64,000 nt of DNA from Conchocele bisecta (Eukaryota; Mollusca; Bivalvia; Lucinida; Thyasiridae), in the NCBI GenBank assembly GCA_029237695.1, contig CM055272.1:10528042-10592041 (forward strand). Reading direction: 5' to 3'. This document shows, piece after piece, positions 11,401 to 21,377 of this stretch (the stretch's first letter is position 1; each line of letters begins with the position of its first letter). A program made the translations under genes and the position numbers. A model generated the notes under the pieces. It did not search any database, was not told the DNA's origin, and worked only from the letters and a program-made list of their open reading frames with translations.

Positions 11401-12205
11401 ATTATACGTGTATCTGTATAGCGGGCACTAGTAATTTTTAGAACTGGTGGAATAGTGACACAATTATACACTATTAATTCCCTACATAACAGTTTGTGCC
11501 TACTGAGTGGCATGTACCTTTAACAGTGACTTATAGGCGCATAGGGTCGGGTGTTTTCATCACTATATTTGTTTCGTTTGATATATTGTATGCACATGTC
11601 ACTATAATACATAATTTACTTACTTATACGAGTTTAATGTGAATTAAGCAGCTATCACATAGTGTGGATGGCAGAAATGTGACGACATACTTCGAACTAG
11701 AATCCGCAGATGTTTCACTACACTAATAACCCGAATTTTCTGGCTGTCACGCAGAACGACTTACAATGTAAGTCGCTGTAAGTCGCTGTAAGTGACAGCC
11801 AGAAAATGTAAGTCGCTCTGCGTGACAGACAGAAAATTTGGGTTATATAATGCGTGCGTTTTGTTTTATCACCAGTCGGAGGTGCAGCTGATGAAGATTG
11901 ACATCGAGGCAGGCGAGTGGACGGCCCTGCCCCAGATGCTGTCAACGGGCGCCCTCCAGGGCGTGAAACAGCTGATTATAGAGTTCCACACATTCGTTAA
12001 CCTTCCGCCCTGGATCGTGGATGGCCGCAACGTCAACGACTACAGACAGCATTTACAAGTGCTCCGGGCATTATACGACGAGGGGTTTAGGATTTTCTAT
12101 TTCAAACGGTTTCCCGCGAACTGTTGTATGTATGAAGACTTTCAGAACGCCGTCAGAACAGGTTGCTTGGAAACACATTTTATTCACGTTAACAATAGCA
12201 TATAG
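2356..12205 (+). CDS. METTL24: METTL24-like putative methyltransferase, 3' five exons (5' end outside window)
   Basis: Five exons join in compatible phases: 2356-2498, 4212-4340, 7869-7943, 10059-10194 and 11876-12205. All have AG acceptors and GT donors, and together encode about 270 C-terminal codons. The translation has the order expected of the METTL24 / Methyltransf_22 (FkbM-like) family: a Cys-containing 'VKCNKQIHFG..DGGYDVC' stretch, 'CVAYSFG', 'FGCEVHSFDP', 'SPGVHFHSLGLG', then the acidic 'MKIDIEAGEW' motif typical of SAM-dependent methyltransferases, and 'IIEFH'. The vertebrate family protein is about 370 residues, so roughly 100 N-terminal residues, probably including a signal or anchor, lie upstream of the window. 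The reading frame is intact and the conserved residues look preserved, so the gene appears functional. The family's substrate is not established. Intron 3 starts with a minisatellite derived from the exon end. Confidence 0.85.
2829..4043 (+). mobile_element. Cluster of Helitron/Helentron-like repeats with GGCGGGC minisatellites
   Basis: Two 5' heads (about 2829 and 3066) share an AGCCAGG..CCAGGCT hairpin, a T-rich loop and 'attggattggcgaaagcc', then run into (GGGCGGC)n tracts and 'acaatcaatgttaagttttcgtgtt'. The cluster ends near 4000-4043 with a CCTGGCT box and terminal TTTCTTGTT. The same 5' head occurs at about 49755. It lies wholly in the intron between the 2356 and 4212 exons. Confidence 0.55.
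3782..3958 (+). mobile_element. Short complete Helitron-like element (177 bp)
   Basis: The left end has a GTCGCACCCGC..GCGCGA hairpin and a (CCGT)n run. The right end has a GGCGCGAC box, the palindrome GGCCACGGCC and a terminal ATCTAGT, the canonical CTAG-type Helitron end. It is nested in the 2829-4043 cluster. Confidence 0.5.
4212..4340 (+). CDS. METTL24: METTL24-like exon: Cys-rich 'DGGYDVC' segment
   Basis: The acceptor is 'cggacag' and the donor 'gtaata'. It is 129 nt (1+126+2) and encodes 'YIESIQVKCNKQIHFGNIMD', then 'GGYDVCEDP', and ends 'PCVAYSFG'. The YSFG end with split Gly is shared with METTL24-type proteins just before the SAM-binding region. Confidence 0.88.
5425..5486. repeat. 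(CGGCGT)n microsatellite
   Basis: About ten hexamers of GGCGTC occur in a row, followed directly by the ~175-bp array. It may be the microsatellite head of a Helentron-like copy. Confidence 0.85.
5500..5699. repeat. ~175-bp tandem array, left part
   Basis: Units start with 'ccttggttaaggtttttagtcaa' and include 'gatgtacatcaata(a)cccc' and 'gaccttgacctacatt'. The array resumes at 6540 after the insertion at 5700-6539. Confidence 0.75.
5700..6539 (+). mobile_element. Helentron-like element with 176-bp x 4 core (copy B)
   Basis: The 5' hairpin TCGCGCC..GGCGCGA is followed by a (GTC)n run. Four tandem units of exactly 176 bp follow, with anchor 'atgcgttaaagtta' at 5801, 5977, 6153 and 6329. The right end has a second GGCGCGAC box, a CCGC..GCGG hairpin and TTCTTGTT. 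The element interrupts the ~175-bp array: the intact unit reads GGTTTTTAGTCAAG, whereas here GGTTCTTT and AGTCAAG flank it with no duplication. A tandem core inside a hairpin-ended element resembles the pearl/HINE elements described in oysters (inference). Confidence 0.65.
6540..7605. repeat. ~175-bp tandem array, right part
   Basis: At least six units are marked by 'ccttggttaag' near 6681, 6860, 7019, 7201, 7383 and 7548. Alternating types ('atactattctgcatacagac' and 'atactcctggccctacacc') suggest a two-unit higher-order repeat. It ends at a GGCCGCGGCC palindrome followed by ACCTTGTT. Confidence 0.75.
7869..7943 (+). CDS. METTL24: METTL24-like exon whose 3' end seeded a minisatellite
   Basis: This 75-nt exon (1+72+2) has acceptor 'ttttccag' and donor 'GTAAGT'. 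It encodes 'VRDDFSFDEKVVEHFGCEVH' followed by 'SFDP'. It supplies the segment expected between 'YSFG' and 'SPGVHFHSLGLG'. The last 16 nt, ACAGCTTTGATCCAGC, together with the donor GTAAGTAC, recur dozens of times immediately downstream. Confidence 0.88.
7944..8665 (+). repeat. Minisatellite built from exon 3' end plus splice donor
   Basis: About 35 units occur. The long unit (24 bp) is exonic ACAGCTTTGATCCAGC followed by intronic GTAAGTAC, or the variants GTAGGTAC and GTTAGTAC. The short unit (17 bp) is ACAGCTTTGATCCAGGC and lacks the donor. A higher-order unit of long-long-short-long-short (about 106 bp) repeats about three times. At least seven units keep a consensus-like GC|GTAAGT donor. 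Antisense translation gives a long low-complexity ORF that is not a gene. Confidence 0.92.
8702..8901. mobile_element. pogo/Tigger-like miniature element with TA flanks
   Basis: The left end is TA|CAGTGGAACCTCTCTAAACC. An internal second copy of the end starts at 8831. The right end reads 'tgtccggtatagagaagtttcac' before TA, the inverse of the left end with a few changes. TA duplication and CAGTGGAACCTC-type ends are typical of pogo/Tigger mariner elements. No transposase is present. Confidence 0.6.
8930..9090 (+). mobile_element. tRNA-related SINE-like fragment
   Basis: A Pol III B-box-like GTTCGATCCT (8973-8982) is followed by 'gtgggcttcctccaggtact' and 'ccggtttcttccca', a phrase recurrent in invertebrate SINEs. 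No clear A box or poly-A tail is visible. Confidence 0.4.
9370..9770. repeat. ~155-170-bp tandem array, three units
   Basis: Anchors 'acat(c/t)gatacctaa(c/t)caccctgggtcatt' lie near 9376, 9543 and, diverged, 9698. It lies in intron 3 of the METTL24-like gene. Confidence 0.65.
10059..10194 (+). CDS. METTL24: METTL24-like exon: 'SPGVHFHSLGLG' segment
   Basis: The acceptor is 'gtttcag' and the donor 'GTGAGT'. It is 136 nt (1+135), ends in phase 0, and encodes 'NGMQDHLHSPGVHFHSLGLG' then 'DTDGSMNDWTMKTANTIRSD'. A second possible acceptor lies 12 nt downstream (TATGCAG), which would remove four residues; the phase of the preceding exon supports the upstream one. Confidence 0.87.
10195..11725. other. 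METTL24-like intron 4, no gene seen
   Basis: There is no coding signal. It holds two palindromic miniature repeats, at 10321-10482 and about 10764-10888, listed separately or below. The remainder is AT-rich unique-looking intron. Confidence 0.6.
10321..10482. mobile_element. Palindromic miniature element (162 bp)
   Basis: A perfect 17-bp inverted repeat, TTTGTACCTAAGAACAT / ATGTTCTTAGGTACAAA, is extended outward imperfectly to ACATG..CATGT ends. A second, shorter inverted repeat lies at about 10764-10888 (AAGGTGTGAATATGTCC / GGACACATTCACACCTT). Both look like MITE remnants; target duplications are not clear. Confidence 0.5.
11726..11846. repeat. Foldback hairpin 30 bp upstream of the terminal exon
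   Basis: The left arm 'ataacccgaattttctggc' continues to 'gcgacttac' and is matched inversely by 'gtaagtcgctctgcgtgaca' to 'aaatttgggttat' (arms about 37 bp). The centre holds three GTAAGTCGC direct repeats, that is, donor-like GTAAGT motifs just before an acceptor. Confidence 0.7.
11876..12205 (+). CDS. METTL24: METTL24-like terminal exon with 'KIDIEAGEW' motif
   Basis: The acceptor is 'tatcaccag'. The exon runs 109 codons to TAG at 12203-12205. It encodes 'MKIDIEAGEW', 'LIIEFH' and 'LRALYDEGFRIFYFKRFPAN', and ends in a Cys-rich tail ('CCMYEDFQNAVRTGC'). Codon use is GC-rich compared with the AT-rich surroundings. The acidic IDIE motif is the family hallmark. Confidence 0.92.
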   Translation, partial: SEVQLMKIDIEAGEWTALPQMLSTGALQGVKQLIIEFHTFVNLPPWIVDGRNVNDYRQHLQVLRALYDEGFRIFYFKRFPANCCMYEDFQNAVRTGCLETHFIHVNNSI

Positions 12206-12249
12206 CATGAACAGTTTCACGTGTAATATGTATTGTAATCAGTTTCACC

Positions 12250-12255
12250 AATAAA
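12250..12255 (+). terminator. Polyadenylation signal AATAAA
   Basis: AATAAA lies 45 bp after the METTL24-like stop codon. This implies a very short 3' UTR ending near 12270-12280. Confidence 0.65.
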
Positions 12256-12659
12256 ATATTGCCATGGCTTGTGTGTCACGAAATTCCTTATGGACTGACA
12301 CAATGCTGATTGTGTCAATTGTGATCCATCGTCAGTCGAATGTCTGCACATATGGTTATAAAACGGTGTGAGCACATACTTCGATCCAATGCTCTATATC
12401 AGGACGTTTGATTGGTCGAGGCTGAGCTCGCATTATTCTGATGGTCCTCTATGATGCTGTGACAACCGACACGTGTGCCTTATGTTAAAGACACTGTGTC
12501 TCCGGTAACGTTTCAGATCTTCCATATCTTCCACGTATATATAGTTTACTTTATGGACTTCATATGATCTGTAACAAACCATTTCATTTGACCAGTTTCT
12601 TTGTTTTTTCGTCCGTTCGTCTATACGTACGGCTACCAAACTTGCACACATTAATCGGC

Positions 12660-13083
12660 TATCAAACGTGTACACAGTAATCGGCTACCAAACGTGTACA
12701 CAGTAATCGTCTACCGAACGTGTACCGTGACAGTAATCGGCTACCGAACGTGTACACAGTAATCGGCTGTCGAACGTGTAGACATTAATCGGCTACCGAA
12801 CATGTACACAGTAATCGGCTGCCGAACGTGTAGACAGTAATCGGCTACCGAACGTGTAGACAGTAATCGGCTACCGAACGTGTAGACAGTAATCGGCTAC
12901 CGAACGTGTAGACAGTAATCGTCTACCGAACGTGTACACAGTAATCGGCTACCGAACGTGTACACAGTAATCGGCTACCGAACGTGTAGACAGTAATCGG
13001 CTACCGAACGTGTAGACAGTTATCGGCTACCGAACGTGTAGACAATAATCGGCTACCGAACGTGTACACAGTAATCGGCTACT
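12660..13083. repeat. 26-bp minisatellite downstream of METTL24-like gene
   Basis: About 16 units of CGGCTACCGAACGTGT followed by A(C/G)ACAGTAAT. The main variant position is ACAC versus AGAC. There is no similarity to the exons, so unlike the arrays at 7944 and 57728 it is not exon-derived. Confidence 0.9.
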
Positions 13084-13264
13084 GCTCGACATCAGATATG
13101 GCATACAATGTTTGATCTTTATATAACATTGACATACTGTTTCCTCTTACATACTTAGCCATCCGGACCACTTTTGTACGTTTAACTCTTATCTGCGAAA
13201 ATAGTGAAATGGTATTGATTTTGTTAAAACTTAGCATTGCCTCTCAATGTACAATACTGTATAT

Positions 13265-13639
13265 TACGGAGCCCCGCAGTGGACGTAGAATTCTTTTTTT
13301 TCGTTCCCACGAAAAAACAATTCGTTCCCTCATTTAAACAATTCGTTCCCACGAATTAACAATTCGTTCCCACGATATAAAAATTCGTTCCCACGAATTA
13401 ACAATTCGTTCCCTCCCACTATATAAAAATTCGTTCCCACGATATAACAATTCGTTCCCACGAATTAACAATTCGTTCCGTCGATTTAACAATTCGTTTC
13501 CACGAAATAACAATTCGTTCCCACGGGAACGAATTGTTAATTCGAGGGAACGAATTTGTTAAATTGAGGGAACGAATTGTTGTTTCGTGGGAACGAATTA
13601 ATAAAAAAAAAAAATCCATGTCCCCTGCGGGGCTCCGTA
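13265..13639. mobile_element. Foldback element with internal inverted minisatellite (TACGGAGC ends)
   Basis: Terminal inverted repeats are TACGGAGCCCCGCAG and CTGCGGGGCTCCGTA. The interior is about 12 units of ACAATTCGTTCCCACGAATT in the left arm, then the same unit in inverse orientation, meeting at the palindromic centre 'attcgttcccacgggaacga' near 13510-13530. No transposase ORF is present and no clean target duplication was found. The ends and architecture match the element at 36736-38475. Confidence 0.7.
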
Positions 13640-13949
13640 GCATAGAGTACGGTATCGGTGTAATCATGTCACCTGCGCATATTGTCCACAGTCCTACAGT
13701 TGCCAGTGGGGGCATCCATGTCCCATTGACCCACTTCTGGTATTACACTATGTACTATCACAGACTGTGATAAACAGGGGAGATCATTGGGTAATGCACT
13801 TCCTGTATCAGGAAGTAGACGTTGTGAAACACAACACTTTTAGTTGTGAAATGTTACTACACACATCAGTAGAAGTACGGACGTACACGTATGTCTCTTT
13901 CTAGACACTATATATAGTGTATGCTGTTATGTAGTCTAGTATGTATACC

Positions 13950-15006
13950 CCCCACCCCCCCCCCCCCCCCCCGCCACGAGTTGTGGGGGGGGGGGGGTAT
14001 TCTGGAGTCAGGTTGTCCGTCCGTTCGTCCGTCCGCACACACGAATGGGTACTTGTTGGGTACGTTTACCCAACAAATGCTCATCTGTGTGTTGGACAAG
14101 CGTTTTAGGGATGCATTCATGTAAGGCTCTACTGCCATGCTTTGCCAAATCCACGACCGTTCAACCCGCGCTGATCCCAAGGTCAATGTCAAATACTTTA
14201 GTATCTTTACAAAACTTAACATCAGAGAAATATTGTTATAACTTCTGTTTCCTTCATCTAAAATGCTTAATATTTCAGACATGCATTCCTGTAAGGCTCT
14301 ACTACCAAGCTGTGCCAAATCCACGACCCTTTAACCCCCGCTGATCCCAAGGTCAAGGTCAAATACTTAGTCTCTTTACTAAAGTTAACATCAGAGAAAT
14401 ATGTTATAACTTCTATTTCCTTCATCTAAAATGCTTAATATTTCACACATGCATTCCTGTAAGGTTCTACTACCATGCTGTGTCTAATCCACGACCGTCC
14501 ATCCCCCGCTGATCCCAAGGTCAATGTCAAATACTCGGTCTCTTTACAAAACTTAACATCAGAGAAATAAGTTATAACTGCTATTTCCTTCATTGAAACT
14601 TCTTAATATTTCACTTGTGCATTCCTCTAATGTTGTACTATCATGCTGTCCAACCCCCGCTGATCCCAACGTCAAGGTGACATACTTAGTCTCTTTACAA
14701 AACTTAACATCAGAGAAATATGTTATAACTTCTATTTCTTTCATGCATGCATTCCTCTAAGGCTCTACTATCATGATGTGACAAATCCCCGCTGATCTCG
14801 AGGTCAAGGTCACATACTTAGTCTCTTTACAAACTTAACATCTGAGAAATTGGTTATAACTTATATTTCCTTGCTCGGATCTGCTTCACATTTCACACAC
14901 GCATTGCTCCAATGGACCTCTACCACCGTGTGACAAATTCATGTTCATGCCCAGAGTCAAGGTCACAGGGGGTTATTCCGTAAGCCTCGCTTACTGACCA
15001 ATTTAG
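13950..15006 (+). mobile_element. Helitron-like element with ~195-bp tandem core
   Basis: It begins at a poly-C/poly-G hairpin (about 13950-13998) and a (CCGT)n run. It then carries four to five units of about 195 bp ('cttaacatcagagaaata..gttataact' to 'cgctgatcccaaggtcaa'). It ends with hairpin GTAAGCCTCGCTTAC, then TGACCAATTTAGT. The same 3' end, with the canonical CTAGT, occurs at 50070-50101. The 5' limit is uncertain. Confidence 0.5.
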
Positions 15007-15149
15007 TTGTTTTTTGCTACATTCTTGTAACCAATGTTTTTTTTATCATATTAGAGCACATAGAACAAAACGGGGGTTGGTTCCATTATGTTCAACAATT
15101 TCAAAATGGCCGCCCTGAATGCTATATTCAATAATGTTTCGGCCCATCC

Positions 15150-15430
15150 AAACAAGAAAAAAACCGAATTTGGTTGCCAACCTCGAAGCTAGCTGACCCG
15201 ATTGTTGCACATGCATTAATCACAGCTACGTACTATCTGGAACAATTGACAGATGCGTTGGCCACGGTAGTAGTATACCCATCGGTTTAACCCCACTTTG
15301 GATAACAATAGGCATGAGCGTAGCTAATTTGCCTAATGGGAGTGGCTAAGTAGCATACTAGTATTATATCAATTGAGGGATGTGTGACGTGTCGATTTAC
15401 GTTAATCTGTACCAATGACGTATACTGAGC
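15150..15430 (+). repeat. Inverted partial copy of the 28.75-29.07 kb module
   Basis: Read on the + strand, this stretch ('gttgccaacctcgaagct', 'gggtta..gataacaatagg', 'gtgtcgatttacgttaatct', 'caatgacgtata') matches the minus strand of about 28750-29070 with scattered changes. It is a fragment of the same minus-strand coding module, so that module belongs to a repeated family. Confidence 0.7.
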
Positions 15431-15464
15431 TGACTTGTATATCATATCTTTCTTTACACATATT

Positions 15465-15600
15465 GCATGTAACTTGTTGACGCTTTTTCTGTACACATGT
15501 ACAGAAACTTGTTGACGCTTATTCTGTACACATATTGCATGGAATTTGTTGACGATTATTCTGTACACATATTGCATGGACGCTTTATCTATATACAGCA
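15465..15600. repeat. ~35-40-bp minisatellite, about four units
   Basis: Units contain ACTTGTTGACGC, then TTTTTCTGTACACATATTGCATG. Nothing coding is seen between 15430 and 16250. Confidence 0.65.
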
Positions 15601-16253
15601 TAACATAACTTATTGACGCCTTTTCTAAGTAAAATGTATGCATCAATCGAGTTTCTGACGCTTTTTCTATCTAACACAATATTTATATTATAATTTTTAT
15701 CTCTATTATTGTAATAATTGTTATTAAATACATACACTAATGTTCTTGTTGCTTGTCGCTTCTTGACGCTTTTTGTCGCTTTTTAGTGAGACCCTCTAAA
15801 GACGCAATGAGCCAAAATTGGAGAAATGGGCAAAAGAGCACGGATGACTATAATATGATATAGGGTCAGTCTAGGATATAGTGAGTATGTGTTAGATATA
15901 TAAGTATTCATAAGCGGAGGTATCCAGTGAGGAAAAGAGCTATTGGACGGCAAATTAATTTAATGTGCTTATGTAACATGTTGTGGATTAAGTTAAAATA
16001 TGAGACTTAAAACTGGTGAATATGTATTCATTCAATTAAACATATTACAGCTATTTGAATCGGGTCCCTTTTTTTTTTGGACACCCTGTACACAACACAG
16101 CCGGAGTCATTTTAATGTTTAACAACCCCTATGGCGGCCATCTTTGATGTAAAAATGGCCATTCGGAAATTATATACACAGTATTGTAGTACTCGTATAC
16201 ACATGTATAATAACTAAATGTATGATGGGCGCCAAAGAACTGTATTCTAGTTT

Positions 16254-18180
16254 TGCCGACACAGCCGATGCGAGTGCTGTGTCGATGCTGTCAAGCGCAT
16301 GTGTAGCCGGTCGATACTTTTTAGCTAGACCGGTGCGGGAACATTCTTCCTGTAGGAGAAGACTCTGGATCTTGTCAATCGGGTCCAGCCTAAAAGCAGT
16401 TGGGTTGAATGGCTTATAGTGCGGCGGTCCGCCAAAAAGCATTTTCTGTGAAGAGGCGAGACGAAGTGTCGGCGCTTGGCACACACGGAAATCGTCTTGA
16501 TGTATATTTCTGGGAAGATGCGGTGCGAAATATCTGCGCCTGGCATACACGGAAATCAAGATCAATACTTGGTTTGCGGAGCTTGACGAAACTCGAAACT
16601 GAGGCGCTTATTTCTTATCTAATATTGCTTAGTATTATAAGCTGAAACGAAACGAAAATCGTTCACTGGTAGGCGACACAATTGTATAGGCGGCGAAACC
16701 GGAAAAGTATTGGGGCGGTCCAGTCTTAACGACCCAAAGGGCCCGATGATGCTAGGGGGTCCGGGAGCATGCTCCCCCGATTTATTTGGAAATCTAAGAG
16801 GCGTGAAACACCATTTCCTGCATTCTCAGCAAGTTTGAGGATGAGACCGGTAAACTCAGTTGCTAAATGAAGGGGATGGGTGGGCATTAAACACTACAAA
16901 AGTTACAGAATTATTGAGGGGGCCATGCCTCCCCAAAAATTACCCCCCCCCCATACACACACACACTTCCGCCGCCCCTGTTATTGGTCAGTGGTCATTG
17001 ATTAAAACAAGTAATGTGTTTAATCCATTAGATGTACATACGTGTAAATGAGATGACAAACCGATTGTAATTTAGTATCTGTGAATGCGCACGCAGGTTG
17101 AAACGGATCTACATTGGTCGAACAAGCTATGCATGTACATTCTATTTTTACATTCACAGTTACAATGTTAGAAATCTAAAGTGTCGGCTGCTGTTGTTTT
17201 ATATTTTATCTTCTTTCTAAATACATCTATAGTTTGACTGCACAACACATGCTATTTCATAAATTAACTGACTTGACCGTCACACAAGGAAATGAATGAA
17301 AATATGGGTGATGGCAAGTAACTATATGAAGTGTCAAGCCAATCAGACTTCAGTAACATACATAGTAGGTAACCGAAACCATTAACGCAACTCTCAGACA
17401 GACAGAGTTACATAAATAATCCGCCTGTTGAGTGATGTTTCACACACATTGACTGCCAGTATAACTATTGGCATAAGTGTGAAAGAAATGTTTAAAACAG
17501 GCATCATACATGCAATCATTATATATAGTCCCAGGTTAAAATAAACATTTTGGGGATCTTTGTTTCTTTCTTCGATCCACTCAATGTTGAGTAACCTCTT
17601 TGCAGAGTAGAAATGCTCCTTCACCACAATGTAACGGCAACCAGTATTTATATACATGTATATAATACACTTGAAGCTGTTTTTGTTTCTATCTTTTGTG
17701 CGGCAATACGACTGCGCTTCCTGTTACTGTTCTTTGTTAAGTATTTGTGTCGCTTTTTATGAATAGTATAGCACAGACGTCGTGTTTGATGTTCTAAGGT
17801 AGCCATGGAGTCTGCGTTGAGTTGCGTTGGAGTACAACTCCGTCTAAACGTTGAGTCGAGTACTATCCGAATTTGAGCATCTTCTTCTTCGCAGTAGTAG
17901 TACATGTACAGCACTCATTCATAGATGAAGATATGTCAGCACCAAAAAAAACACAATTCGATGATAAATGAGAGGTGATACAAAAACGATAAAATGTCAA
18001 AAGTGCTGGTATTAAAACTATTTACATTTGATAGTGGTATATTGGCGGGATATTTGAGTGAGGACCGACACAGTGATGAGCGCTTTTAAAAGCATCCACT
18101 GTGTTAGTCTCATGTACAGTTGGTGGTAAAAGGTTCCATTCGGTGATATTCACATGTGATTTGCTACTTTACCTAAGAAA
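16254..18180 (-). repeat. Dispersed ~1.9-kb repeat, copy 1 (uninterrupted)
   Basis: It is collinear with 35568-36735 plus 38476-39190 in the same orientation, from 'gccgacacagccgatgcgag' to 'acctaagaaaagcaatg'. Minus-strand ORFs at 17648-17914, 17394-17657 and 16170-16565 have recognisable counterparts in copy 2 (38646-38948, 38498-38722 and 35606-35860), with substitutions and a small deletion. Their products are not recognised. A nested miniature element (about 16688-16981) has AGGCGGCG / CGCCGCCCCTG ends and a 'gggggtccgggagcatgctc' core, as also seen at 46463. This copy supplies the empty site for the foldback insertion in copy 2. Confidence 0.7.
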
Positions 18181-18679
18181 AGCAATGACAATGTCTTGAA
18201 ATAAAAAAATATAGCTATTTGAATTGGGTCCCCATTTTATTTGGACACCCTGTATGTTCAAAATATGAATATAGTCACACAATACCAACATTTCAACATT
18301 TTACCTGTATTAGAAGTGTATATATACATGTAGAATGAATATAGCATTCAGGGCGGCCATTTTGAAATTGTTGAACAAAATGGAATACAGTTAGAATGTT
18401 TTGTTTGTGGCTATGTCAGCTGCATAGTTCAAATAAAACAACTGGGATTGGCTCCAACTTTTTCGATAACTGGTATGGCGGGTACTTGGTTTTCAAAATG
18501 GCCGCTATGTCAATGTTATATATTGTGTGTTCACTACTAATTGTTAAATTAAAACGTTAAATTGTGTTGATGGCTACATTTTTGGAACCAATTTTATTTG
18601 CATCATCTTCATATGTCGAGTAAATAAAGCATGGGTTGGTTCCAATTTCCTCGGAATTTCAAAATGGCTGATCTGAGAA

Positions 18680-20700
18680 TCGTAAAATTATTTATATTTA
18701 ATAAGTTAGTAGAAACAATAGACGAGTTTGGTAAATTCACCGGTCTGGTCTTGAATATTAAAAAGTGCACTGTTCTTCGGGTAGGATCATTATCTAAATC
18801 GTCTTTACATTACCTTCCCAATAAGCAATTTGCATGGACCTCAGAAAAAGCCCAAACTTTAGGTATGACATTTTCAAATGATGCAAATTTGATCTATCAA
18901 TACAACATTGATCCAAAAATTAAAGAATTCGAAAACTGTCTAAATAAATGGAAAGGCAGGCATCTAACTTTGATAGGTAAGATAAATATAATTAAAACAT
19001 TCGCCCTACCAAAATTAATATATCCGTTAACAGTCATTCAAACACCCCCAGAGAACACTATAAAATATATCAAGAAAAAACTGTACGAATTTTTATGGGA
19101 TTCTAAACCAGACAAAATAAAAAGAAATGTAATAACCCAAAGTTACGAAAATGGAGGAATTAATATGCTTGATATTGATTTGTTTATAATTTCATTAAAG
19201 GCTAGTTGGGTAAAGAGACTTTGCGATGAAAATAATAATGGGATATGGAAGCAAATATACATCGAACAACTAAAACAATTTGGTTGATATCATATCAAAA
19301 CAAGTATTATGGAATAACTCGCACATAAAAAATGACGCAAAGATACTATTTTACAAAGACTGGCACGATAAAGGTGTTCAACGGATAGAACATATTTTTG
19401 ATTTTAGGACAAAACAGTTTTACCTATTCCCAGTGTTTGCGGAACTATATTCAATCAGAATTTCAGACTTTCTAAAGTATTACACATTAACAAGGAGTAT
19501 ACCTGCACAATGGGTAGAACATATGAAAACAGAAAGCATTAATTCAGTACAAAATAATCCGAACCTTGTTCATGTAGTAAACAAAATGTAAAGGTATAAA
19601 TAAAAAACTATACAATATGCAATTAGGAAAAATAACAAGGGAGAACATAAAATCAGAACAAAAATGGGCGAATATATTTCCAGATCAAATCCTGAATTGG
19701 AAAACAATATACTCTATTACCATACGGAGCACCATAGATACAAGACTTAGAACCTTTCAATACAAATATTTGATGATAATCATAGGTACCAACAAACTGA
19801 TGGCCAGGTGTAATATAGTAGAGTATAGTATATGTGATTTTTGTAACATGAACATAGAAACATTCAATCATTTGTTTTGGGAATGTACAGTAATACATTT
19901 TTGGTCACAAATGACTAACTTTTTAATACAAAAGGGCATTACAGTGAACATCAATTTTTATACTACTTCATTTGGAATAATCGAAACGGTAGCGCATGAA
20001 AAGCAATTACAATATATCTTAATCCTAGCAAAATATTATATATTCAAATGTAAATATAATAAGTCTAATCTACGTTTCGACAATTTTTTATCGTACTTAA
20101 AACATAGTATTACGGTAGAAGAAATTATAGCGCAAAGGAAAGGAAAAATGGAGATACATCAAAATAAATGGAGGGATTTTGATTTATAATATTACACGAT
20201 CAGACCGAGCATCATTCAATATGGACAAAATCGAAAACTAGTTACACTTCACTACATGCTGTGTTATGTTGCTGAAAATGACTGTTTTGTACCGCAAGGG
20301 GTACTTGTATGCATAGGTATCGTCTTATATATGGCATACAAACGAAAATATAAGTTGTATTATGAAATTGCAAGTGTTTTACTTTTGTTTTACACGTGCA
20401 TGCACGTGCTTACATAGAACATGAATGTTACAGGCTGGAAAAACTATTCTCTTAATGTCTTTCGCTTCCTAGCTGGAACTCAGCTTAACACCTTCTTCCC
20501 ATTCTATTATTTTCAACTTCTTTCTATCTACACTAAAAAAATAAAAGAAAAAAACACAATTGTTTTCTCATGTAATATTGTAATTGTATACTTGTATGAG
20601 GGCCCTTATTTGCTAAAGTGTCATATTTATGGGACATCGATAGTGCAAAATAAAATTGAAATAAATCATGTTTCTTTGCATTTGTTATAAAGTTTAACAT
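18680..20700 (+). pseudogene. 5'-truncated LINE (L1/Tx1-like) reverse-transcriptase C-terminus
   Basis: Three frames in succession (to 19287, 19280-19591, 19617-20189) together encode the end of a non-LTR retrotransposon ORF2. First comes the post-catalytic 'FGKFTGLVLNIKKCTVLRVG' region and a Lys-rich 'KWKGRHLTLIGKINIIKTFA' thumb segment. Then follows the terminal zinc-finger-like 'CDFCNMNIETFNHLFWEC'. Endonuclease and catalytic RT (YxDD) regions are missing. Two frameshifts, near 19280 and 19595, make it dead. An AT-rich 3' tail follows to about 20700, and part of it recurs inverted at 26983-27012. L1/Tx1 affiliation is inferred from the HLFWEC-type finger. Confidence 0.85.
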
Positions 20701-21377
20701 TTTGACAATACATTGCAATTTTTTTATTTTGCCACACTAACCACACTGCTTCTTCATCTGACTCTTTTCATAGTCGCACATACTCAGTTGGTTTGCTACA
20801 TATTTGTCTTTGATTATGTCGGCCTTGTTCAATTTTTGGTTGATTGTTTTTAATTGAAATTGTATGTTTGTGCATTTTTCACATAGACAACCCCTGAAAG
20901 GCGCTTTATCTACAGTTTCAACATTTCGAGGTTTGAGAGACGCAAATTTGCTGAAGCTAACATCATTTCCAGGATTGTCCTTTTTGAACTGCTCATGGGT
21001 CTCCTTCAGGGTGTAATTCATTGTGTGTTTCTGTTTCATCTGTTTCTTGGATACCGTTTTCTTTGTAGCATGTGTCACAGAAATAGTAGGTTTAATATAG
21101 AAATCTTTCACCGCCGTAACAACCTCATCAGAAAGTGCATCAGACCTTTTTGGGGGACATTCCATTACCTTATCTAATTTTGACCATGTCCGTAGTAAAT
21201 TATAGCGTATACCAATTTCACTGGATGCAAAACTGTTTAAGCGGTATTTCCGTAACCTTGTAAGTTGTGATGCTAGGACTCGTTTTGCCCTAGTGTCTTT
21301 TGATTTTCTTAACTGTTTCACCCTTTTAAACTGTTCTTTAAAACTTTCCTTTGTTATTACCTCACTTAGATCTGACT

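Noticed and set aside
12660..13083. Third exon-derived minisatellite
   Set aside because: Its unit CGGCTACCGAACGTGT does not match any METTL24-like or SUCLG1 exon end, and it lies downstream of the poly(A) signal.
13908..14344. Open frames of 99-138 codons on both strands
   Set aside because: They cross a poly-C/poly-G hairpin and the ~195-bp tandem core; no conserved motif.
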